Source of the DNA: Vicinamibacterales bacterium
GTDB lineage: Bacteria; Acidobacteriota; Vicinamibacteria; Vicinamibacterales; UBA2999
Direction: 5' to 3'
NCBI GenBank assembly: GCA_041394705.1
Contig: JAWKHS010000012.1
Location: 124,001 to 188,000 of the forward strand
Length of the DNA: 64,000 bases
Below are positions 8,791 to 16,750 of the stretch, piece by piece; the stretch's first letter is position 1, and each line of letters opens with the position of its first letter. The translations under genes and the position numbers were made by a program. The notes under the pieces were generated by a model, which saw only the letters and a program-made list of their open reading frames with translations, did not search any database and was not told the DNA's origin.

Positions 8791-8862
8791 ATGTTGGTGC
8801 ATCCCGGACGCCGACCCTCCCCACCCATCGGGGTCGAGCCGTCTGCCCACCTGGAGACCTGA
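8791..8862 (+). CDS. 23-residue leader ORF upstream of the radical SAM gene
   Basis: An ATG with a strong AAGGAG ribosome site (8779-8784, six bases before the start) opens a 23-codon frame that ends in TGA at 8860-8862, three bases before the ATG of the radical SAM gene. The peptide reads MLVHPGRRPSPP then IGVEPSAHLET: Pro-rich, with two His, no hydrophobic segment and no Cys. The downstream gene has its own weaker GGAG at 8853-8856, inside the end of this ORF. Translation of the leader would therefore cover that site, so coupling or attenuation is possible. It may also be a chance ORF behind a purine-rich site. I do not recognise the peptide. Confidence 0.45.
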   Translation: MLVHPGRRPSPPIGVEPSAHLET

Positions 8863-8865
8863 ACA

Positions 8866-10965
8866 ATGCACGCACCCGTCAAGTACGTGGAGAAGGGTCT
8901 GTCAATCGCAGCCAACGGCGCGTGGGCCGTGTTCTCGCGCCTCAACCGCATCGCTCCCGGCGCCGCCTTCACGCCCACGTGGTCCGACGAGCCGATGCTG
9001 AAGTCGCACCAGAAAACCAAGCCCACGCTGGGCTGGCCGCGCCAGACCGACTCGCTGTGTCCGACCTGCGTCCGCGAAGCGCGGCAGGAGATCCTCGACG
9101 GCAAGAAGCCCGTCTCGTCCCTGCTCGACGAGAAGGTGGGCGAGATCAAGGCGACGATCCTCGAGCGTGACGGCCGGATCCTCATGGTGAAGGAGTGCCC
9201 CGTGCACGGCCGCTTCGAGGACGTCATGGCGATGGACACCGCGTTCTTCAAGCACCTCGAGGAGGTGTTCCCCGGCCGCGACATCCGGGCCCACAACGAT
9301 GCCACGCTCCACAACCACGGCAGCAGCACGATCAAGTACGGCCGCGGCGCGGTCCTCACGGTGGACCTGACGAACCGCTGCAACATGATGTGCGACCCGT
9401 GCTTCATGGACGCCAACCAGGTGGGCTTCGTCCACGAGCTGACCTGGGACGACATCAAGACGGTGCTCGACAACGCGATCAGCATCAAGCCGAAACGCCA
9501 GATGTCGGTGCAGTTCTCGGGCGGCGAGCCCACCTTGTCGCCCTACTTCCTGGACGCCATCCGGTACGCGCGCCAGATCGGCTACACGTCGGTCCAGGCC
9601 GCCACCAACGGCATCGAGTTCGCCAAGTCGCCCGAGTTCGCGAAGCAGGCGGCCGAGGCGGGCCTCCGCTACGCCTACCTGCAGTTCGACGGCATCGGGA
9701 ACGCCGCCAACTCGCACCGCCGGGTCGGCAACCTGTTCGACGTGAAGCTCCAGGCCATCGAGAACCTGTACGCGGCCGGCGTGGACATCGTGCCCGTCAT
9801 CACGATCGTCAACGGCGTCAACAACGAGCAGGTGGGCCGGGTCATCGAGTTCGCCCTCGACAACCCGAAGAAGATCAACTTCCTGTCGTTCCAGCCCGTG
9901 AGCTTCACGGGGCGCGACGAGGAGATCACGCCCGAGCGCCGGGCCGCGCAGCGCTACACCCTGTCTCACCTGGCGCACGACGTGAAGAACCAGACGGGCA
10001 TGGGCGAGCCGGTCCGCGACTGGTTCCCGATCTCGTTCATGGGCACGTTCACCGACTGGGCGGACCAGGTCCACGGGCCCGAGTACCAGTGGGGCAACCT
10101 GACGTGCGGCTGCCACCCGAACTGCGGCGTCGGCATGGCCGTCATGATCGACAAGGAGACGCGGGAGGCGGTCCCGGTGACGGCGTTCCTGAAGGGCGAG
10201 CAGCTCGCGAAGGACGTGGCCGCCGTGACCGACGCCGGGCGCGGGCGGTTCCTGTCCGTCCTGGGAATGGCGCTGGCGCTGGCCCGCAACTACGACGCGT
10301 TCAAGTCGCCGACCCACTTCCGGTTCACGGACCTGCTGAAGAAGTTCGACAAGACCTTCGGCGCGTCGAAGGACGCCGACCAGAGGTACGGCAGCGTGGA
10401 GGCCACGCGGACGGCCGACGACATCGCGCGGCGCCGCGCCGACCGCTGGAACTTCCTGTTCATCGCGGGCATGTGGTTCCAGGACCTCTTCAACTACGAC
10501 TTCCGGCGCACGGAGATGTGCATCATCCCCTACGCCACCCAGCAGGGCGAGATCTCGTTCTGCGCCTACAACACCGGCATCGGCTGGCGGCAGATCATCG
10601 AGAAGATGCACATGACGGCCACCCTCACGAAATGGTACGAGGAGCACGGCCGCCACGAGATCTTCGCCGGCAACAAGGCGGTGCCGCTGCCGACCACGGC
10701 CCACTCGCTCGCCCTGAACCCGGAGGCGGTCGCCAAGGGCGCGCAGACCGACCTGGACGACCTCGGGGTCGCCAAGAACGCACGCGAGGAGAAGCTCCAG
10801 GCCCGGCGCCGCGAGCGCTCGCCCGAAGAGCAGCGCCGCCACGACGAGATGGAGCGGCTCTACCGTCAGCACGTGCTGAAGGAGCAGCCGTCGGCGCCGC
10901 TCCTGCAGATCCAGGGCCTCACGCGGAAGTCCGAGGACGCGCCGACGCACGAGGTCGTACACTAG
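8866..10965 (+). CDS. Tes-like radical SAM protein (tetraether/membrane-spanning lipid synthase family)
   Basis: A 699-residue radical SAM enzyme. The SAM cluster motif is Cys172-x3-Cys176-x2-Cys179 in LTNRCNMMCDPCF, followed by FSGGEPTL near 218-224. Ahead of it is a small Cys/His module, Cys65-x2-Cys68 with Cys111 and His114 (LCPTC, then KECPVHGRF). This resembles the rubredoxin-like N-terminal domain of archaeal tetraether lipid synthase (Tes, MJ0619-type). After the core come Cys414, Cys416 and Cys420 (TCGCHPNC) and Cys552 and Cys566, enough for auxiliary Fe-S clusters as in Tes. Archaeal Tes joins two lipid tails tail-to-tail. Acidobacteria make membrane-spanning iso-diabolic acid lipids, so a comparable role is plausible here. 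That substrate is inference, and no lipid gene is adjacent. The last ~80 residues are charged and helical. It sits directly behind a leader ORF. Confidence 0.75.
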   Translation: MHAPVKYVEKGLSIAANGAWAVFSRLNRIAPGAAFTPTWSDEPMLKSHQKTKPTLGWPRQTDSLCPTCVREARQEILDGKKPVSSLLDEKVGEIKATILERDGRILMVKECPVHGRFEDVMAMDTAFFKHLEEVFPGRDIRAHNDATLHNHGSSTIKYGRGAVLTVDLTNRCNMMCDPCFMDANQVGFVHELTWDDIKTVLDNAISIKPKRQMSVQFSGGEPTLSPYFLDAIRYARQIGYTSVQAATNGIEFAKSPEFAKQAAEAGLRYAYLQFDGIGNAANSHRRVGNLFDVKLQAIENLYAAGVDIVPVITIVNGVNNEQVGRVIEFALDNPKKINFLSFQPVSFTGRDEEITPERRAAQRYTLSHLAHDVKNQTGMGEPVRDWFPISFMGTFTDWADQVHGPEYQWGNLTCGCHPNCGVGMAVMIDKETREAVPVTAFLKGEQLAKDVAAVTDAGRGRFLSVLGMALALARNYDAFKSPTHFRFTDLLKKFDKTFGASKDADQRYGSVEATRTADDIARRRADRWNFLFIAGMWFQDLFNYDFRRTEMCIIPYATQQGEISFCAYNTGIGWRQIIEKMHMTATLTKWYEEHGRHEIFAGNKAVPLPTTAHSLALNPEAVAKGAQTDLDDLGVAKNAREEKLQARRRERSPEEQRRHDEMERLYRQHVLKEQPSAPLLQIQGLTRKSEDAPTHEVVH

Positions 10966-11005
10966 GCGCAAGGCGGTCCCGCGTATCGCGACGTTCCTCT
11001 CAAGA

Positions 11006-12700
11006 CTGCCGGTCGCCCCGTGGCGGCCGGCACTCGCCTCCAGTCTCCGGCACTACTCCCGCCAGACGTTCGTCTCCGACCTGATTGCGGGCCTGACCGT
11101 CGGGCTCGTCGCGCTGCCGCTGGCGATGGCGTTCGCCATCTCGAGCGGCGTGGGCCCCGAGGCCGGACTGCACACGGCCATCGTCGGCGGCCTGGTCGTG
11201 GCGGCGCTCGGCGGTTCGACCATCCAGGTGTCCGGCCCGACCGGGGCCTTCGTGGTCGTGGTGGCCGGCATCATCGCCAAGTTCGGCCTGTCGGGTCTGT
11301 TCCTGGTGACGATGATGGGCGGCGTGATCCTGGTCGCGCTGGGCCTGTCGGGGCTGGGGACCGCCGTGCGCTATATCCCGCGGCCGATCGTCATCGGCTT
11401 CACCAACGGGATCGCCCTCCTCATCGCCACGACCCAGATCAAGGACGCCCTTGGCCTGCCGGGCACGCCGCCGGGCGAGTTCTTCGCGCGCATGAGCGCG
11501 TTGGCGGACGCCCTGCCGTCACTCAACCCGGCCGCGCTCGGCGTCACGGCGGCGTCGCTCGCCATCTGCCTGGGCGTGCCGCGCCTCGCGCCAAGGCTGC
11601 CCGGCGCCATCGCCGCCCTCGTGGTCGGCACGACGGCCGTGCGCCTGCTGGACCTGCCGGTCGCCACCATCGGCAGCGTGTTCGGCGGGCTGCCGCGCCA
11701 TCTGCCGGCCGTGCACGTGCCGGAGTTCCGCGCGGACCTCGTGCTGCCCCTCCTGCCGTCCGCCATCACCGTCGCGCTCCTCGGCGCGGTGGAGAGCCTG
11801 CTGTCCGCCGTCGTGGCCGACGGCATGACCGGCGACCGCCACGACTCGAACACGGAGCTCGTCGCACAGGGCGTGGCCAACGTGCTCGTGCCTCTCGTGG
11901 GCGGGCTGCCGGTGACGGGCGCGATCGCCCGGACCGCCACGAACTACCGCGCCGGCGCCCGGACGCCCGTGGCCGCCCTCGTCCACGCGGTGACGCTCGC
12001 GGCGGTCGTCGCCGTCTTCGCCCCGCTGGCCTCGTCGGTGCCGCTGGCGACGCTGGCGGCGGTGCTGCTCGTGGTGGCCTGGAACATGGGCGAGTGGCCT
12101 GAGATCCCGTCCATCCTGAAGCTCGAGTGGACGGACATCGCCGTGTGGCTGCTCACGTTCGTCCTCACGGTGGTGGCCGACCTGACGGTGGCGGTCGAGT
12201 CGGGCATGGTGCTGGCGGCCCTGCTCTACGTCCACCGCGTGTCGCAGACCACCACGGTCGAGGGCGTGACCGAGGCCTACATCGACGAGGGCCGGCCGCA
12301 CGTCCTCCAGGGCAAGGACATCCCGCCCTACGTGAGCATCGTGCGCGTGCACGGCCCCTTCCTGTTCGGCACGACGACGCTGCTCGACGAGGCGACGGCG
12401 GACGTGGAGCAGTTCGACGCGATCGTCATCCTCCGCCTCAGAAACATGACCGCGATCGACGCCACGGGCGTGGACGCGCTCGAACGGCTCCACGACCGCG
12501 TGGTGCGCTCCGGCCGCCGCATGCTGTTCTGCGGCGCCCGTCAGCAGCCGGCCGCCTATCTCGCGCGCGCAGAGTTCGTGCACCACGTCGGCGCCGTGAA
12601 CATCCTGCCCAACGTCGACGCCGCGCTGGACCGCGCCCGTGCCCTGGTCGCGTCCGGCGAGGTCGAGCCGGGCTCGCGGGCCGGCGCACCGACCGGATAG
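11006..12700 (+). CDS. SulP-family anion transporter with STAS domain (start uncertain)
   Basis: A polytopic transporter of the SulP/SLC26 family, which moves sulfate, bicarbonate or other anions. The N-terminal family motif DLIAGLTVGLVALPLAMAFA is split by the first in-frame ATG (11126), so a start there would cut TM1 in half. Upstream, the frame is open back to 10880 but holds no ATG, GTG or TTG. I place the start at the CTG of 11006 as a guess; a missing base near the start is an equally good explanation. About ten to twelve hydrophobic segments are followed by a STAS domain (VSIVRVHGPFLFGTTTLL, then LRNMTAIDATGVDALERL). The C terminus is soluble and Gly/Arg-rich. Substrate unknown. Confidence 0.8.
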   Translation: MPVAPWRPALASSLRHYSRQTFVSDLIAGLTVGLVALPLAMAFAISSGVGPEAGLHTAIVGGLVVAALGGSTIQVSGPTGAFVVVVAGIIAKFGLSGLFLVTMMGGVILVALGLSGLGTAVRYIPRPIVIGFTNGIALLIATTQIKDALGLPGTPPGEFFARMSALADALPSLNPAALGVTAASLAICLGVPRLAPRLPGAIAALVVGTTAVRLLDLPVATIGSVFGGLPRHLPAVHVPEFRADLVLPLLPSAITVALLGAVESLLSAVVADGMTGDRHDSNTELVAQGVANVLVPLVGGLPVTGAIARTATNYRAGARTPVAALVHAVTLAAVVAVFAPLASSVPLATLAAVLLVVAWNMGEWPEIPSILKLEWTDIAVWLLTFVLTVVADLTVAVESGMVLAALLYVHRVSQTTTVEGVTEAYIDEGRPHVLQGKDIPPYVSIVRVHGPFLFGTTTLLDEATADVEQFDAIVILRLRNMTAIDATGVDALERLHDRVVRSGRRMLFCGARQQPAAYLARAEFVHHVGAVNILPNVDAALDRARALVASGEVEPGSRAGAPTG

Positions 12701-12709
12701 ACTCGCGCC

Positions 12710-13519
12710 GTGGCTCCGCTCGACGGCATCCGCGTGGTCTCGCTCGCGTTGAACGTGCCCGGCCCGGCGGCCGTGGCGCGGCTCGTGGGCGAGGGCGCCG
12801 ACGCGGTGAAGGTGGAGCCGCCGGCCGGGGACCCGCTCGCGCTCTACAGCCGGGCGTGGTACGACGAGCTCCATCGCGGCGTCGAGCGGAGGACGCTGGA
12901 CCTCAAGACCGCGCCCGGGCGGGCGGCGCTGGACGACCTCCTCGCGGCCGCCCACGTCCTGATCACCAGCCAGCGCCCGGCCGCACTGGTCCGCCTGGGC
13001 CTGGCGCCCGAGCCCCTGACCGCGAGGCACCCGGCCCTGCGGACCGTCGCCATCGTGGGCGACGTGCGCGAGCCCGATGTCGCGGGCCACGACCTGACCT
13101 ATCAGGCGGGTGCCGGTCTCCTCCGCGAGGGCCTGCCCATCACGCTGCTCGCCGACCTGATCGGCGCCGAGCGCGTCGTGTCCGCCGTGCTCCTCGCGCT
13201 CGCCGGCCCCCCGGGCACTCGAACCGTGGTGGGCCTGCGCGACGCGCTCGACTCGCTCGCGGCCCCACTGCGGCACGGCCTCACGGTGTCGGGCGGCCGG
13301 TTCGGCGGCGGCGATCCGGCCTACAACGTCTACCGCACGCGGGACGGACGGCTGGCGGTCGCGGCGCTCGAGCCCCACTTCCGGGCCCGTCTCTATGCGG
13401 TCCTCGACCTGCCACTCGACGCGCCGCTGGCATCGCCGGCCGCCGCGCGGTCGTGCGCGGAATGGACGTCGCTGGCCGAGGCGCACGACCTCCCCCTCGT
13501 CGCGATTCCCGACGCGTGA
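12710..13519 (+). CDS. Short CaiB/BaiF (family III) CoA-transferase-like protein
   Basis: A 269-residue protein with a GTG start, 10 bases after the SulP gene. The N-terminal LDGIRVVSLALNVPGP and EGADAVKVEPPAGDP segments are typical of family III CoA transferases, which move CoA between carboxylic acids. The region GHDLTYQAGAGLL keeps the Asp at the position of the catalytic Asp169 of formyl-CoA transferase. A YNVYRTRDGRLAVAALEPHF block follows. Members are normally about 380-420 residues; this one ends early, and the middle is shorter than usual. It may be a compact acidobacterial variant with changed activity. I see no frameshift to explain the length. Substrate unknown. Confidence 0.7.
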   Translation: MAPLDGIRVVSLALNVPGPAAVARLVGEGADAVKVEPPAGDPLALYSRAWYDELHRGVERRTLDLKTAPGRAALDDLLAAAHVLITSQRPAALVRLGLAPEPLTARHPALRTVAIVGDVREPDVAGHDLTYQAGAGLLREGLPITLLADLIGAERVVSAVLLALAGPPGTRTVVGLRDALDSLAAPLRHGLTVSGGRFGGGDPAYNVYRTRDGRLAVAALEPHFRARLYAVLDLPLDAPLASPAAARSCAEWTSLAEAHDLPLVAIPDA

Positions 13520-13585
13520 GAGCCGTACAGGACGAGGGACGGCCGACGCACGCGCCAGCCGCCCCCTTGTTGCCTCCCGGTCCGT

Positions 13586-13600
13586 GGTCCCCGCGGGACC
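13586..13600. terminator. Short hairpin between convergent genes
   Basis: A perfect 6-base stem (GGTCCC / GGGACC) with a 3-base loop lies in the 99-base gap between the converging CoA-transferase and receptor genes. It has no T-run, so it is only a possible bidirectional terminator. Confidence 0.3.
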
Positions 13601-13618
13601 CCGTGCGCGCTCCTCCCG

Positions 13619-16502
13619 TCAGAACGACAGCTTGAACGCGACCTGGCCGACGCGCGGCTGGTAGGCGTTCAGCAGGTTCTGGCGCGGCGTCCCGAAGTTC
13701 GCCTGGTTGAGCGTGCTCTGGTAGGCGCCGTAGTTCTTGTGGTTGAGGATGTTGAAGCCCTCGACGATGAGGCCCAGCCGCATGCCGTTGCCCAGCGGGA
13801 TGTCCTTCGCGAGACGCAGGTCCACGCGGTGCAGCGGCTGCCCCTTGAGCGCGTTGCGCGGGATGACGTCCCCCACCGCGAACGAGGTCGGCCCGTCGAA
13901 CCGGTCCTGCACGTCCGACGGCACGGTGATGGCGGCCGTTACCGTCCGGTTGTTCCCGACCGGGCCGTAGGGCGTCGCCGCGATCGTCGTCTGATAGTAG
14001 TTGCCCGAACCGAACAGGTACGCGCCCGACAGGTTGATGTCGAACGGCAGGTGATAGATCCCGTTGAATCGCAGCGTGTGCCGCTGGAATTCCTGGGACC
14101 GCGCCCACTCGGCGTCGGGGTCGAAGGGGTTGTTGCCCTCGTACTGGAAGTTGGTGGTGTCGTCGTGCATGAACAGCATGTACGTGTAGGTCACGCCCGC
14201 CTGCCAGTTGTTGGCGTAGCGCTTGTTCAGGCCGCTCGAGATCGCGGCGAAGTCGGCGTGTCCGGTCGACTCGAGCCACTGGATCTTGCCGAACTTGGGA
14301 TCGGGACGGTTCGCCGCCGTCGGCGGCAGGTTGTAGCCCGTCGCCGGGTTGAACGCCAGGTTCGGATCGCGCTGGCGCGCGAAGTTGTAGCCCTTCCAGT
14401 GTGTCAGGTCGGCGTCCACGCCGAAGCGCTCCCCGAGCTGCTTCTGGAACCCGATCGTGCTCTGCCACGTGTAGGGCATCTTGTAGTCGCTCGCGATGAC
14501 GCGCGGCGACTGCGCGGGCAGCGGCGCGCGCCCGCTCAGGAAGTCGTCGGCGGAGAGGCCCCGGGTCGGATCCGCGATGAAGCCCGGAAGGTTGTCGTTC
14601 GGGAACGAGTTCACGAGGATCCGCTCGCCGTTGAACGACTGGATGCTGAAGGTCGTGTTCGAGTCCGGAATGCTGAAATAGAGGCCGCTGCCGCCGCGCA
14701 CCACGAACGTGCCCTTGCCCCCGACGTTCCACGTGAAGCCGCCGCGGGCTGGTATTTGTTGATGTCGCGAAGGTTCCCCGGATACAGCCGCTGACCGGCG
14801 CGACTTGTGTGTTGTCACGCTATCCACGCGCGGGTCGAGGTGAACCACGCATCAGCAGTGTCGCGGCGGATCGAGCGCCCCCCAGTCGGCGTCCCACCGG
14901 ACGCCGCCGTTCAGTCGAAATTTGATCTTCAGGTCGCCGATCCAGATCGCGAAGAAGGTCGGCCGCGGGATGTCGATGGTCCAGTCGCCGAAGTTCTGGT
15001 CGAACCGGGTGACCGTCGCGTCGAGCCCGCTGGAAGTCCCAGCGTGACGGGTCGTCCCAGGCGTCGAGGCACGCGCCGGGCGATGTCGGCCGGCAGGGTC
15101 GGAGAGAGTGCCGCCGCCCGCGACAGCGGCTGCCGCGGCCCGGTGTCGGTGCAGCGCAGGAACTCGACGCCGCCTTCAGGTCATGGGAACCGCGTGGAGG
15201 TGATGTCGTGGCGCGCTGAACGTGTTCTGGTAGAACTCCTGCGGGTAGTTGCGCCGCTGGCCGATCGTGAGGCCCGGGAACACGTAGTTGGCGGTGTTCT
15301 CCGGCGCGGCTGGCCAGGAGGTTCTTCCAGTCGAAGTGGCTGTCACCCGAGCGCGCCTGGACAGAACTTGTCGCTCAGCACGCGCGACCAGGTATTGGAC
15401 ACGTTGAAGGCCTTGCGCGACCGGTCCGCCGCCTGCGACGGGTGATCGTGCCAGCCACCTGCGTGAACGGGTTCTTCCAGTCCCAGTACGACCAGCGGGA
15501 CGTGAGGTGATCCTTCGGGGCCAGCTGCCAGTCGCCGCGCCCGAGGACGCTGTTCTGCGTGAGCTTGCTGGGGAACGTCAGGTGAAGCCGGCAGGGCCGC
15601 GGGCGACGAGATGATCGTGTTGGGCTCGCGCTCCCGCTGCGTAGCTGAGAAGTAGTGCAAACTGTCGCGGACGATCAGCGCACGCCGATGGCGCCGACCT
15701 GCTGATTGGTGCGGCAGCACGCGGTTGGCGATGAAGTCCTTCGCATTCAGCTTGTCGTCGCGGAAGTAGCCATGCACCGACCCCGTCGACGTTGTTGGTG
15801 CCGGACCGCGAGATGGCCTGCACCTGGATGCCCAGCGACCGGCCCTGCGTGATGTCCGAACAGGTTCGTGACCACCTGGAACTCGGCGATCGCCTCGCGG
15901 CTGAACCGCGGCTGCTTGAACCGCCGCCCGCCACCTGCTGCGTGATCTCCTGGCCATCAGGGTTGAAGCTGGAACTGCCGGTCGCGCACGGGATTGGTGT
16001 CCACGGCGTTGGCAGTGATGCCTTTCACCTGCATCGCCAGCTCCATCCAGTTCCGGCCCTGGAGCGGGAGCTCTTCCATCTGCCGCCGATCGACGTTGCC
16101 GGCCCTGGGTGGAGCTGACGTCCACGATTGGCGCCTCGGCGGTGACGGTGAGGGTCTCGCTCAGGGACGCCACCTTCAGGACGAACGGCACGGTGCGGTT
16201 CTGGCCGAGCCAGGGCTCGCCGGCGCTTCCGGCGATCGCGGTCGCGACCTGGAGCTCGGCCTGCACCTTGTAGCGGCCCGGGGAGGCCGCGCAGGCGGTA
16301 GTCCCCGCGTGCGTCGGTCACGTCCGTGAACAGGCGGCCCGTATCGAGGGCGGTGGCGGTCACGGTGGCGCAGGCATCCTTTTCGTCTCGTCCGTGACGG
16401 TCGATGATGGTGGCCTCCTGGGCGAGAACGGCGAGGTCGGCTGTGCGCGACCAAATGGAGCCGAGTAGCGTATGCGAGCTTCGCGCCGGTGGGGTTGGGC
16501 AT
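13619..16502 (-). pseudogene. TonB-dependent receptor (Oar-like), downstream paralogue, frameshifted 5' two-thirds
   Basis: Outer-membrane beta-barrel receptor of the acidobacterial Oar/carboxypeptidase-regulatory type. Reading in frame from 14740 to the stop gives a clean barrel C terminus ending QVAFKLSF with a terminal Phe. Upstream of about 14750 the frame shifts every few tens of bases, yet family words keep reappearing: a start MPNPTGAKLAY at 16502, an AQEATII segment, TGRLFTDVTDARGDYRLRGLPG, ELPLQGRNWMELAMQ in the plug, and FRDDKLNAKDFIANR. Indels that leave the protein words intact look like sequence error rather than decay. The 3' end matches the upstream copy closely. No ligand can be inferred. 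Typed as pseudogene only because the read sequence cannot encode the protein. Confidence 0.7.
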
Positions 16503-16750
16503 CGTAGCCTTTTCCAGACCGCGACGCGGATCGCCGCATCCCGGCCGAAATCGCGCGGACTATGGCACGCAGGCTTTCAGGGCCACCGCGAAGACGTGCC
16601 GGACCTGCGGCCTGTCTCCGGACGTCTCCACGGCGCCCGGGGCCGGCGCGCGGCCCGCGTGCGAGGATCACGGCCCGGACCTCGCGAGCGGGGCCCGGAG
16701 CCGGATCTGACGGCAGTGGCGGCGCCGTGACGGCGCGGCCAGCCGCGTGG

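Noticed and set aside
8902..10971. A 689-codon minus-strand frame opposite the radical SAM gene
   Set aside because: The plus-strand frame carries all conserved motifs; the minus frame is composition-driven.
11020..12102. A GTG-started frame overlapping the SulP gene
   Set aside because: Arg/Gly-rich without motifs; the SulP motifs lie in another frame.
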